From Nonomuraea africana (GTDB lineage: Bacteria > Actinomycetota > Actinomycetes > Streptosporangiales > Streptosporangiaceae), in NCBI RefSeq assembly GCF_014873535.1, contig NZ_JADBEF010000001.1:3410001-3474000 (forward strand): a DNA stretch of 64,000 bases. Reading direction: 5' to 3'. Of this stretch, positions 20,631 through 29,055 are shown piece by piece (position 1 is the stretch's first letter; every line of letters starts with the position of its first letter). The notes under the pieces were generated by a model that saw only the letters and a list, made by a program, of their open reading frames with translations, was not told where the DNA came from and did not search any database. The translations under genes were made by a program, and so were the position numbers.

Positions 20631-21557
20631 TCAGCCGGCCACGGCGGGTTCCGGCACCCGGACCGGCTCGCCGGCGAGCGCGGCCCTGCGCCGCGCGACC
20701 GAGACGAGCGCGAGCCCGACGCCGCGGATGGCGCACACGATGCTCAACGCGAAGAACAGGCCGAACACGATGTGGAATGAGACCAGCAGCCCGTAGACCG
20801 CGGCCGTCCCCGCCCCGAAGGCGACCTGCCGCAAGGGCGCCACCGGCGTGGTCCCCGGGTCGGTGATCATGTAGTTGGTGAAGAGGATGAACGCCGTCCC
20901 GCTCATCACCAGCAGGGCGCTCCACGTCGAGGTGCCGTCCACGGCGGTCCGGATGAGCGCCTGCGCCGCGAAGCCGCCGACCCAGCCGAGGATGAGGGGC
21001 ATCTTCCCGGTGAGCTTGGCGTTGATCATGGTGCCCGCGGACAGGATGGCCAGCGGGATGATCCAGTCGACCGGGCCCGAGACGAACTCGGTGAAGTGGT
21101 ACGGCGGGGCGATGCCGACCCAGGGGAAGAGCAGCAGCACGGCGACGATCCCGAAGTTGGACGGGTTGAGCACGTGCCGGACGCTGCGCCTGCCCGAGCG
21201 ATCGATCACGGCGACGCGGATGACGTACTTGGAAGTGATGGCGATCACCACCGCGAGCAGCACCGGTTCCAGCCGGGCGTTGGCGTACATCAGCATCGCG
21301 CAGGCCAGGGCGCTGATGTGCGCGGGCAGCAGGAAGTCCATGAGCTTGACCCAGCCGCCCAGGTACTTCGCCGGCCGCCGCCTGGCCCGCGCGTCGATCG
21401 TCTCCAGTCCCAGCTCCACCGCGTAGGCCACGAGGATGGCGGCGATCGGTGTGATGAACGCCTGCTCGAAGCCGAGAAGGAGGTGGCCGACGATGTTGAA
21501 GGCCGTGATGGACATGGCGAACCTGCGCAGGGCCGCCGTCCTGGGGTCGCGTGGCAT
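20631..21557 (-). CDS. unbU: Enediyne cassette membrane protein E5 (UnbU, RnfD/NqrB-like)
   Basis: A 308-residue membrane protein with about nine helices. HVLNPSNFGIVAVLLL and the C-terminal NYMITDPGTTP resemble the flavin-carrying subunits of Rnf/Nqr electron-transfer complexes. Family members are always found with enediyne PKSs, but their reaction is unproven. ATG 21557 is preferred because GGAGG stands seven bases away; ATG 21563, two codons earlier, has the same GGAGGT touching it yet would give an ATGA overlap with the E4 stop. It sits between E4 and PKSE as in other enediyne cassettes. Confidence 0.92.
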   Translation of the reverse strand: MPRDPRTAALRRFAMSITAFNIVGHLLLGFEQAFITPIAAILVAYAVELGLETIDARARRRPAKYLGGWVKLMDFLLPAHISALACAMLMYANARLEPVLLAVVIAITSKYVIRVAVIDRSGRRSVRHVLNPSNFGIVAVLLLFPWVGIAPPYHFTEFVSGPVDWIIPLAILSAGTMINAKLTGKMPLILGWVGGFAAQALIRTAVDGTSTWSALLVMSGTAFILFTNYMITDPGTTPVAPLRQVAFGAGTAAVYGLLVSFHIVFGLFFALSIVCAIRGVGLALVSVARRRAALAGEPVRVPEPAVAG

Positions 21558-21559
21558 GG

Positions 21560-23425
21560 TCATACCTCCGGACGGAGAAGCAGTTCGTGCCAGCCCGGCT
21601 TCAGGGTGGCGTCGGTGGTGTGGCGGGTGCCGCAGCCGTCACGCCAGGTCACGGTGACCGGGACCGCGGCCTTCGGGTCGGCCAGCGCGAACAGCAGCTC
21701 GGAGGCGGAGACTCCACCGTGGCCGTTGGCCGGGTAGAGCTGGGCGGAGGCGATGCCCGCCGCGCCGGAGCGCAGCGTCACGCTCGCCCCGACGGCCGCG
21801 GTCGTGGTGGTCGACGGGCCGCAGCCCGCGGGCCGCTTCAGTGTCAGGCCCAGGTACGGCAGGGCGGTGGGCCTGGTGTTGCGGTAGACGTAGGAGGCGC
21901 GCCACTGGTTGGCCACGGCGAAGTCCAGCTTGCCGTCGTGGTCCACGTCGGCCAGGGCGATTCCCCTGGAGACGCCCGGGTCCGCCACTCCGAGCCGGTC
22001 GGCGATGTCGTGGAAGCGGCCGGCCCGGTTTCGCGCGAAGAAGGGATTGGGATCAGATCCTGAAATATCGTCGCCCGGGATGAACTGTGGCCAGATGGCG
22101 GGGTTGCTCACCACGCCGTCGTTGGCCATCGCCAGCTCCTGCAGGTCCGCCCATCGGTTGTCCTCACCGGCGATGAATCCGGTGGCCTGGAGCACCTGCA
22201 CGTCGCCGTCCCCGCCGAAGTCCCCGGCCTTGATGTCCCAGCCCCAGCCGGACCTGGACAGCCCGAGCGGCTCGCTGAGGTCGTCGTAGTGGGCCGTGCC
22301 CCTCTCCCCCAGCGCGTCGCGCCGGGTGCTGACCCAGGCGAAGTTGCTCTCGAGCAGTGCGAAGTTCTCGGTGATGTTGCTCACCACCATGTCGGGCGCG
22401 CCGTCGTCGTTGAGGTGGGTGAAGGCGACGCCCATGCCCTTGAAGGAGTCGCGCCCGATGACCTTCGACTTGGGGGTCGTCAGGTGCCTGATGCCGCCCT
22501 GGACCTCGAAGCGGGGCCGGCCCGGCGTCGACACGTTGCGCAGCAGGTGGTCGGTGCCGAAGTCGTTGGCGAAGTAGAGCTCGGGCAGGCCGTCGTCGTT
22601 GAGGTCCTGCGCTCCGATGGCCAGCGTCCAGCTCTTGGCCACGTCCGAGTCCAGCACGCCGGGCACGTCGTTGAATTGCGCCTCGCCCGGCTTGCCCGCG
22701 TTCAGCAGGATGCGGTTGACCCCGCCGTTGACCGAGGCCGACATGGAGGTCTGCATGTGCAGCTCGTCCTGCCGGGCGGCCGGATCGAGCACCCTGGCGC
22801 CGTCGGGGAAGTAGTTGCCGACGACGATGTCGGTCCTGCCGTCGCCGTCGACGTCGGCGAGCGAGGCCGCGTTGCTGTTCCACACCTGGTGCGGCTTGAC
22901 CAGTTCCTGCGCGGTGAAGGCCGGAGCGCCGCCCGTGCGCAGGAACAGCACCGGCGAGCGGCCCCAGTAGTAGACCATCGCGTCCGTGCGGCCGTCCTGG
23001 TTGAAGTCGCCGGTCACGCAGCCCATCGGCGCCATGGTCGAGTTGTACGGCAGGCCACCGGGCGTGAGCGTGACGGCCTGATACCGGTCGCCCGTGCCGG
23101 GCACCGGGCGGATCGTCACCGAGTCGTCCCGGGGGTCCACCAGGCACACGTCGTCCGGGCGCCCGTTGCCGTCCACGTCGTCCAGGGCCAGACCGGCACC
23201 GACGGAGGAGATCCAGTGGCTGATCCGCTTGTAGGCGGGCGCGACCGCCCGGACCGTTCGCCGGGTGTCCGTCTGGTTCAGCGCCGTCTGCTGGAAGGAG
23301 AAGCGGTCGGCGAGCCGGTCCTCCTCCGCCGGGGAGATGGACGGGAGCTGTGCGGCGAAGACCCCGCCGGTGATCAGCACCACCGAGCAGAAGGCGGCCG
23401 CACCCGCCCGCAGTCTTTCGATCAT
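21560..23425 (-). CDS. unbV: Enediyne cassette protein E4 (UnbV, FG-GAP/VCBS repeat protein)
   Basis: A 621-residue exported or membrane-anchored protein. An N-terminal hydrophobic segment (AAAFCSVVLITGGVFAA) precedes a beta-propeller of calcium-type FG-GAP/VCBS blades. These are visible as DVDGNGRPDD, DFNQDGRTDA, DVDGDGRTDI, DLNDDGLPEL, HLNDDGAPDM and DVDHDGKLDF. An ASPIC/UnbV-like C-terminal domain follows (LKRPAGCG...GASVTLRSG). The function is unknown even in characterised clusters. ATG 23425 follows AAGGAGACGAC and overlaps the E3 stop (ATGA), so E3, E4 and E5 are coupled. Confidence 0.94.
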   Translation of the reverse strand: MIERLRAGAAAFCSVVLITGGVFAAQLPSISPAEEDRLADRFSFQQTALNQTDTRRTVRAVAPAYKRISHWISSVGAGLALDDVDGNGRPDDVCLVDPRDDSVTIRPVPGTGDRYQAVTLTPGGLPYNSTMAPMGCVTGDFNQDGRTDAMVYYWGRSPVLFLRTGGAPAFTAQELVKPHQVWNSNAASLADVDGDGRTDIVVGNYFPDGARVLDPAARQDELHMQTSMSASVNGGVNRILLNAGKPGEAQFNDVPGVLDSDVAKSWTLAIGAQDLNDDGLPELYFANDFGTDHLLRNVSTPGRPRFEVQGGIRHLTTPKSKVIGRDSFKGMGVAFTHLNDDGAPDMVVSNITENFALLESNFAWVSTRRDALGERGTAHYDDLSEPLGLSRSGWGWDIKAGDFGGDGDVQVLQATGFIAGEDNRWADLQELAMANDGVVSNPAIWPQFIPGDDISGSDPNPFFARNRAGRFHDIADRLGVADPGVSRGIALADVDHDGKLDFAVANQWRASYVYRNTRPTALPYLGLTLKRPAGCGPSTTTTAAVGASVTLRSGAAGIASAQLYPANGHGGVSASELLFALADPKAAVPVTVTWRDGCGTRHTTDATLKPGWHELLLRPEV

Positions 23426-24372
23426 GTCGTCTCCTTCGCCTGGTGAGCCTCCGCCCACGCGCGGCGGATCTGCGCACGCCACGCCTCGTAGGCGGCGGGG
23501 GAGCTCGGCAGGCTGACCACCTGCTCGAACGCGCGGTCGGTCCATGCCGCCGCGGTGGCCAGGTCCGCGCCGGTCAGCCTCTCCACGGCAATCGCCGAGC
23601 CAGGGGGCTCGATGCCGGAGAGGTGGTGCGCCTTGGCCGCGAAGGCCGCTCCCTGGGCGAGGTCCTCGCGGTAGCTCGCGCCGAGAGCGGCCAGGTGATC
23701 CACGCCCTCGGCCGGCAGCGCGCCGGTGTAGCAGGCGGCCAGCCCGATCCCGGCCCACAGATCGGCCCGGCGCTCCGGGACGAATCCCGCGATCGTCTCG
23801 GCGATGCGCTCGGGCTCGGCCGCTCCGTAGAACCACAGCGCGCGGCCCGCGCCCTGGTCCCTGATCGCCCTGACCGAGCCGCGGGCCGCGCGCTCGATCC
23901 ACTGCCGGCCGAAGACCGCCTCGGGCCGGAAGAACGCCTGGTGGAAGCCCCAGCCGTCCCAGGCCAGCCAGCCCAGCAGGGGATGCCATGGGCGAATGAG
24001 CTTCCAGACCGGCAGCCGCAGCCGGGCGTAGGCCCATCCCGCGCCGACCGTGATGAGATGGATGTAGCCCGCGCCTCGCTCCTCGAGGAGCTCCTGGAGC
24101 CGCCGTCCGCCCGACAGGCTCAGCACATCGAGCAGGCACCTGCTCATGCCCGCGCCCTCGTAGGCGAATCCACGGAACTCCGGGACCACGCCGGACAGGT
24201 CGAGCGGGCCAGACGATCGGGCCAGTCCGTCGTTGTAGCCGAGCACGAAGCTGTGGACCACCTCTTCGAGCCGGTCCCGCACGCCGGGGGCGGCCTGGGG
24301 GAAGCCTCGCCCGGCCAGGGTGAGCTGCTCCGGATCGAGAGCGAGCGCGCGACGTAGCAGTGTCTCGGTCAT
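23422..24372 (-). CDS. unbL: Enediyne cassette protein E3 (UnbL, DUF1702)
   Basis: A 316-residue DUF1702 protein, first gene of the warhead operon. Typical family stretches include VVHSFVLGYNDGL, FRGFAYEGAGM, WHPLLGWLAWDGWGFHQAFF and RALWFYGAAEPERI. No catalytic residue is known for the family. It is required in the enediyne clusters where it was tested, but its role is undefined. ATG 24372 follows GAGGTAGACC. Upstream is a 308-bp gap with palindromes that should hold the operon promoter. Confidence 0.94.
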   Translation of the reverse strand: MTETLLRRALALDPEQLTLAGRGFPQAAPGVRDRLEEVVHSFVLGYNDGLARSSGPLDLSGVVPEFRGFAYEGAGMSRCLLDVLSLSGGRRLQELLEERGAGYIHLITVGAGWAYARLRLPVWKLIRPWHPLLGWLAWDGWGFHQAFFRPEAVFGRQWIERAARGSVRAIRDQGAGRALWFYGAAEPERIAETIAGFVPERRADLWAGIGLAACYTGALPAEGVDHLAALGASYREDLAQGAAFAAKAHHLSGIEPPGSAIAVERLTGADLATAAAWTDRAFEQVVSLPSSPAAYEAWRAQIRRAWAEAHQAKETT

Positions 24373-24680
24373 GGTCTACCTCACTGGATCTAGTAGGGCA
24401 GGACCCGGCCCGAGGGGGTGCGAAGATCAAGAGTTATGGGTACGGCAGGCGTCCTTCTAGGCTTTTTCGCTTTGATTTGGCGCATCGCCCGTTCCCTTCC
24501 TTATTTATCTGTACAAATCACCGCCATTTCCTCATATCAGCACGTGCGGCGCCTTATCTGAAGACCTAGATGGGCACTCCCCTTGGGGGTAGCCGTCTGG
24601 CTAGCCACAAAAGCTCCGAGCAGCGAAAATCACGCCCCCACCCATCAGGTGGGGACGTGATCGAAGAATGAGTGTTTTCG
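24373..24680 (-). promoter_or_regulatory. Promoter region of the PKSE operon
   Basis: A 308-bp gene-free stretch that is AT-richer than its surroundings (for example 24498-24535). It holds a CCCC-TT-GGGG palindrome at 24579-24588, TAGCC-N4-GGCTA at 24590-24603 and the overlapping GGCTAGCC at 24599-24606. These are candidate binding sites for the adjacent LuxR-type regulator or the SARP. The right end carries that regulator's terminator hairpin. Confidence 0.5.
24631..24658 (-). terminator. Rho-independent terminator of the LuxR-type gene
   Basis: A stem of CACG and CCCCACC pairing with GGTGGGG and CGTG (one mismatch) around a CATCA loop. On the minus strand it is followed by ATTTTCG. It lies about 20 bp beyond the LuxR-gene stop and insulates that gene from the E3 promoter. 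Confidence 0.7.
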
Positions 24681-25409
24681 CTAGGGGCTGTATAGGCTGC
24701 GCAATGCAATGGCTACAGCGAGGGTCCGGTTCGAGCAGTTGAGTTTCGCCAGAACATTGGACACCAGACGTTTGACGCCGTGCTGGGAGATATGCAGGCG
24801 CAGCGCGATCTGCTTGTTGCCGAGCCCCTCGACCAGCAAGTCGAGCACCTCACGCTCGCGCGGGGTCAGGGTGTTGATACGCGACTGAGACTGGTGGATG
24901 TCCGCCCTGGCCCGGCTCAGCAGCCGGTTGGCCAGGAACGACGGCATCGGCACGTCGCCGGCCACCACCCCGGAGATGGCGGCGTCCAGCGCCTGCGCGG
25001 TCAACTCGTCCTGGACGAGGAAGCCGTTGCACGGCACCGCGGTGGCCAGGTCGAGGCCCTCCTCGTCCACCCCGGCGATCAGCACCAGCACTTTGGCGTC
25101 GTGACGGCACACCTCGGAGGCCAGCACGCACACCTCGGCCCCGTTGAGCCCACCGAGGCCGAGAATGAGCAGGTCGAACGCCCGCTGCCGGGCCAGCTCC
25201 AGCACCTCGGAGCGGTGCGCGCACAGCCGGACGTGCCGCACCGGGGGGAGCGCGCCGAGCATGACGTTGAGGCCGTGCCTGACGAGATCGTTCTCGACAT
25301 GGACGGCCACCCGCAGGAAGCCGGCGCTCTCCCTGTTCAGGGTGTGGTGATAACTCGCCTGCTCCAGGATGGGGAGCCCGCTCTTGGATCCGTTCACCTT
25401 CACAGCCAT
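24681..25409 (-). CDS. Orphan LuxR-family regulator with pseudo-receiver domain
   Basis: A 242-residue NarL-like protein. The C-terminal HTH is intact: LTPREREVLDLLVEGLGNKQ and LHISQHGVKRLVSNVLAKL. The N-terminal domain follows the receiver fold, but the phospho-acceptor strand reads FDLLILGLGGLNG, with Gly where Asp belongs. The Lys position reads GFLVQDE. It is therefore unlikely to be controlled by phosphorylation; ligand binding or simple abundance are alternatives. Such atypical receivers are common among antibiotic-pathway regulators. It is co-directional with the PKSE operon and immediately upstream of it, so it is a likely cluster regulator. Confidence 0.9.
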   Translation of the reverse strand: MAVKVNGSKSGLPILEQASYHHTLNRESAGFLRVAVHVENDLVRHGLNVMLGALPPVRHVRLCAHRSEVLELARQRAFDLLILGLGGLNGAEVCVLASEVCRHDAKVLVLIAGVDEEGLDLATAVPCNGFLVQDELTAQALDAAISGVVAGDVPMPSFLANRLLSRARADIHQSQSRINTLTPREREVLDLLVEGLGNKQIALRLHISQHGVKRLVSNVLAKLNCSNRTLAVAIALRSLYSP

Positions 25410-25542
25410 CCCCTCCAGAGGCTCGACCGGGATCGGCTATGTCCGCGACGCTACGCGGCGGGCGGGCTCCTTCAATGGATCCGGACCGAAGGTCGGACCC
25501 CGGAACCGAAAGAGGCAGCCCGCCGTACAACCTTCGGACCAC

Positions 25543-26073
25543 TCAGTCGCGCGGCCGGGCCACGACGCACACGAGGCTGGCCGAGGTCGAGGTGACGCCG
25601 GTCACGGGAGAGGCCGCGAACCCGTGCGCCTCGACGACCGGTACCACCTTGTCGACGATCTCCCTGGCCCGTCCCGCGCCGGGCGGCTCCCAGCACAGGT
25701 GGAGGCTCCCGCCGGGAGCGAGCCAGCGGCGCAGCGCGGCCAGTTCCCTGGCCGGGGAACGCGTCCAGAACAGGTTGACGTTGACCGAGAAGATCTTGTC
25801 GAAGGAGCCGTCGGCGAAGTCGGCGTCCTCCAGGCCCACGACCTCGAAGCTCGCCCTGCCCGCCGCGACGCTCTCGCCGTTTCGCTGCCTGGCCGCCTCG
25901 ATGGCCACGTGGGACCGGTCGATGGCGGCGAAGGTGCCCTCCTTGAGCCGGTCGAGGACCAGCGCGGCGGCGACGCCGCGGCCACACCCGATCTCCAGCA
26001 CACGATCCGAGGGGGCGAGTTCCAGCGTCTCCACCGCCCACGACAAACGCTCAGGTACCGCTTTTTCAGCCAT
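25543..26073 (-). CDS. Class I SAM-dependent methyltransferase (minus strand)
   Basis: A 176-residue Methyltransf_11/25-type enzyme. SAM-binding motif I is VLEIGCGRGVAAALVLDRL, motif II FAAIDRSHVAIEAA, then VGLEDADFADGSFDKIFSVNV and LAPGGSLHLCWEPP. The small size and lack of added domains suggest a small-molecule O-, N- or C-methyltransferase. ATG 26073 opens a compact reading frame. It is divergent from the next methyltransferase, with 127 bp between starts. A tailoring role in the cluster is inferred from position only. Confidence 0.87.
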   Translation of the reverse strand: MAEKAVPERLSWAVETLELAPSDRVLEIGCGRGVAAALVLDRLKEGTFAAIDRSHVAIEAARQRNGESVAAGRASFEVVGLEDADFADGSFDKIFSVNVNLFWTRSPARELAALRRWLAPGGSLHLCWEPPGAGRAREIVDKVVPVVEAHGFAASPVTGVTSTSASLVCVVARPRD

Positions 26074-26200
26074 GGCGACAACGTATCCCGGAATCTGGCG
26101 ATGATCGAAAAGAATCTGTCAGCAGCCGGAAATGCCCCCACCCCGCCCCCTTCCATTTCAGATAGAAACGAGCAAAAAGGGCATTTCTGGAGGAGACGTC

Positions 26201-26884
26201 ATGCCGGAGACAGTGGCGGCCGATTTCGAAACCCTCTACCGGGGTGCGTCTCCGGTGCCGGGGATGGAATTCGACACGGTTCCATGGGACATCGGAGAAC
26301 CGCAACCGGCGGTCGTCGAGTTCGAGGGCAGGGGGCAGGTCAGCGGCGACGTGCTCGACGCCGGATGCGGCGCGGGCGAGAACGCCATCTTCCTCGCCGC
26401 CCGCGGACACCGGGTGACGGGCGTGGACATCGCACCCACCGCGATCGAGTGGGCACGGCAGCGCTCGCGCGACCGCGGCGCCGAGGTGGAGTACGCCGTC
26501 GCCGACGTCACCGACCTCGGCGGTTACGACCGCCGCTTCGACACCATCATCGACAGCGCCGTCTTCGACTGCCTCGACGCCGAGCAGCGCGATCGCTACG
26601 CCGCCGCTCTCCACCGCGCCACCAGGCCCGGAGCCAAGCTGTTCATCGTCTGCTTCTCCGACGCGCTGCCCGTCGAGGTCCCCGGCGTCTTCACGATCTC
26701 CGCGGAGACCCTCCGCACCACCCTGGAGGGCGCGGGCTGGACCATCACCGCGCTGCGCGCGGACGCCTTCCTGGTCACCGCGACGGCCAACGAATTCTTC
26801 CGCTCCGCCGGGCTCCACCTCGACACCGACGATCGCGGACGGGGGCGGCTGCCCGCTTGGGCCGTCGAAGCCGTCCGCAGCTGA
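26201..26884 (+). CDS. Class I SAM-dependent methyltransferase (plus strand)
   Basis: A 227-residue methyltransferase of the TehB/thiopurine-like group. VLDAGCGAGENAIFLAARGHRVTG is motif I, followed by VDIAPTAIEWAR, and FDTIIDSAVFDCLDAEQRDRY is the post-motif region. The first 40 residues (LYRGASPVPGMEFDTVPWDIGEPQPAV) are the usual lead-in of this family. ATG 26201 follows GGAGGAGACGTC, a strong site. Only 15 bp separate it from the P450, so the methyltransferase, P450 and hydrolase probably form one transcript. Confidence 0.9.
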   Translation: MPETVAADFETLYRGASPVPGMEFDTVPWDIGEPQPAVVEFEGRGQVSGDVLDAGCGAGENAIFLAARGHRVTGVDIAPTAIEWARQRSRDRGAEVEYAVADVTDLGGYDRRFDTIIDSAVFDCLDAEQRDRYAAALHRATRPGAKLFIVCFSDALPVEVPGVFTISAETLRTTLEGAGWTITALRADAFLVTATANEFFRSAGLHLDTDDRGRGRLPAWAVEAVRS

Positions 26885-26899
26885 CCCGGGAGAGAACCG

Positions 26900-28165
26900 A
26901 TGACAATACAGCTGACCGACAGCCCCGTTCCCGCCACCGGCCTGGACTGCCTCGACCCCGCCTACCAGCGAGACCCCTACCCCTTCTACCACTGGCTGCT
27001 CCGCCACGACCCGGTCCACCGGGGCAAGGACGGCACCTGGTACGTCACCCGCTACGACGACGTGCGCACGGCCATGAGCGACAAGCGCTTCGCCTGCGCC
27101 AACGTCCGCGACCACTGGGAGGAGATGGTCGGCCCCGGCGCGCTCAAGGAGGTGATGCGAGACACGATCTTCTTCGAGGACGACCCGCAGCACGGGTTCC
27201 TGCGCTCCCTCATCAGCCCGGCCTTCAAGCCCAAGCGCATGCGGGCGATGGAGCCGCAGATCCGCCGCGTGGTCGACGAGCTGCTCGAACCGCTGGTCCA
27301 CCGCGGCGAGATGGACCTGGTCAAGGACTTCGCCGCGCCGCTCGCGCTGATCTTCATCTGCGAGCTGCTCGGCGTGCCGTACGAAGGCCACGAGAAGGTG
27401 CGCGTCTGGTCGCTGGACATCGCACCGACCCTGGACCTCGTCCCGACCGAGGAGGAGATCAGGGTCGGCAACATCGCGATGGGCGAGTTCAGCGACTACC
27501 TGGCCCAGCTGATCGCCGAACGGCCCAAGGGACCCAGCGAGGACCTCATCGGCGTCATGCTGGAGGCCCTGGAGGAGGGGAAGGGCGGCGGCGAGCGGCC
27601 GCTCACGCTGAGCGCCATCATCAGCACGATCATCTCGGTGGTCTTCGCCGGGCACGACACGGTGACCAACCAGGTCTCCAACAGCATCTTGGCCTTCATC
27701 CACCATCCCGACCAGCTCCACCTGCTCAGGCAGGACCCGGGTCGCATGCCCGACGCGGTCAGCGAGTGCCTCCGCTACGACTCAGCCGTGCAGTCCAACA
27801 GCCGCAGGCTCACCGAGGACGTCGAGCTCGGCGGCGTCACGCTGCCCGCGGGCGACTTCGTCGTGGCCCTCATGGGCGCGGCCAACCGCGACCCGGCGGA
27901 GTTCCCCGACCCCGACCGCTTCGACATCACCCGCACCAGCGTGCACCCGATGTCGTTCGGCGCGGGCATGCGTTACTGCCTGGGCGCCATCCTGGGCCGG
28001 CTGGAGATCGCCGCCGCCCTGGAGCGCCTCATCTGGCTGGACGACCTGCGCGTGACGATCCCCGAGGAGCAGTTCGTCTACCAGCGCAGCTCGATGTTCC
28101 GCGGCCTGGCCAGCCTGCCTGTCGCCTTCACTCCCGTCACCGACTACCCGCCCAGGAGGAAGTAG
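26900..28165 (+). CDS. Cytochrome P450
   Basis: A 421-residue soluble bacterial P450. The haem-binding loop is FGAGMRYCLG with Cys360, the I-helix AGHDTVTNQ lies near residue 250 and the ExxR motif is ECLR. The substitution pattern fits actinobacterial CYP107/105-like class I enzymes, which need ferredoxin and a reductase; none is encoded nearby. GGGAGAGAACCG precedes ATG 26900. It likely hydroxylates or epoxidises a cluster product, as P450s do in enediyne tailoring, but the substrate cannot be deduced. Confidence 0.93.
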   Translation: MTIQLTDSPVPATGLDCLDPAYQRDPYPFYHWLLRHDPVHRGKDGTWYVTRYDDVRTAMSDKRFACANVRDHWEEMVGPGALKEVMRDTIFFEDDPQHGFLRSLISPAFKPKRMRAMEPQIRRVVDELLEPLVHRGEMDLVKDFAAPLALIFICELLGVPYEGHEKVRVWSLDIAPTLDLVPTEEEIRVGNIAMGEFSDYLAQLIAERPKGPSEDLIGVMLEALEEGKGGGERPLTLSAIISTIISVVFAGHDTVTNQVSNSILAFIHHPDQLHLLRQDPGRMPDAVSECLRYDSAVQSNSRRLTEDVELGGVTLPAGDFVVALMGAANRDPAEFPDPDRFDITRTSVHPMSFGAGMRYCLGAILGRLEIAAALERLIWLDDLRVTIPEEQFVYQRSSMFRGLASLPVAFTPVTDYPPRRK

Positions 28166-28168
28166 CTC

Positions 28169-28951
28169 ATGCCCACGGTCACCGTGGCCGACGCCGACGT
28201 GCACTTCTCACTCACCGGCTCCGGCCCTGGCTTGATCATGCTGCACGGCACGCAAGCGGGAGCCGAGGCCAGCTGGGGCCACGTGGTCGGCAGCTTCGGC
28301 GACAGCCGTACCGTCATCACCCCCGACCTGAGCGGCAGCGGCAGGACCACGGACGGCGGCGCGCCCCTGAGCGTCGAGGGCCTGACCGACCAGGTCGTGG
28401 CGGTCGCCCGCGTGGCCGCGCCCGGTCCGGTGGATCTGGTCGGCGCCTCGCTGGGCGCAGTCGTGGCTGCCGCCACCGCCGCACACCACCCCGAGCTGAT
28501 CAGGAGCCTCGTGCTCATCGCCGGCTGGGCGCACGGGGACGACGTGCGGCACCGGCTGAACTTCGGGCTCTGGCGCGACCTGGCCAGGGCCGATTTCGAC
28601 CTGTTCAGCAGATTCGGCATGCTGCAGGGCTTCACCCCCGGCTACCTCAGCGCCCTCAGCGACGAGGGGCTGAACGCCGTGCTGGCCGCCAACCTGCCCG
28701 CTCCCGGCCTGGCTCGCCAGATCGCGCTGGACCTCCAGGCCGACATCCGGGAGCTGCTGCCCAAGATCTCCGCTCGCACGCTCGTGATCGGGCTGACCCG
28801 CGACCAGATCGTTCCGGTGGAACGCTCGCGGGAGCTGCAGGCCGCCATTCCCGGCAGCACCTACGCCGAGGTCGACAGCGGCCACTTCGCGATCTTCGAG
28901 AAGACCGCGGAGATGGTCGGCCTGATCCGCTCCTTCCTGCTGACCGGCTGA
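28169..28951 (+). CDS. Alpha/beta hydrolase
   Basis: A 260-residue alpha/beta-hydrolase-fold protein: LIMLHGTQAG (oxyanion region), VGASLGAVVAAA with the nucleophile Ser in GASLG, an acid in LTRDQIVP, and the catalytic His in SGHFAIF. It begins three bases after the P450 stop, so it is translationally coupled. Plausible roles are ester or lactone hydrolysis, epoxide opening or detoxification. The nucleophile is Ser rather than Asp, which argues against a classical epoxide hydrolase or dehalogenase. Confidence 0.9.
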   Translation: MPTVTVADADVHFSLTGSGPGLIMLHGTQAGAEASWGHVVGSFGDSRTVITPDLSGSGRTTDGGAPLSVEGLTDQVVAVARVAAPGPVDLVGASLGAVVAAATAAHHPELIRSLVLIAGWAHGDDVRHRLNFGLWRDLARADFDLFSRFGMLQGFTPGYLSALSDEGLNAVLAANLPAPGLARQIALDLQADIRELLPKISARTLVIGLTRDQIVPVERSRELQAAIPGSTYAEVDSGHFAIFEKTAEMVGLIRSFLLTG

Positions 28952-28990
28952 ACCCGTCGGCTGCTTTTCACGAAGACGGGCGCACCACCG

Positions 28991-29025
28991 AGAGGACCCC
29001 GCCACCCCCCGTGGCGGGGTCCTCT
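28991..29025. terminator. Strong bidirectional terminator hairpin
   Basis: A perfect 15-bp stem, AGAGGACCCCGCCAC paired with GTGGCGGGGTCCTCT, with a CCCCC loop. It lies between the convergent hydrolase and secreted-protein genes and probably ends transcription from both sides. It forms a natural right border for the tailoring genes. Confidence 0.85.
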
Positions 29026-29055
29026 CCTGTACTGCTCGGCGGATCTCTGTACGGC

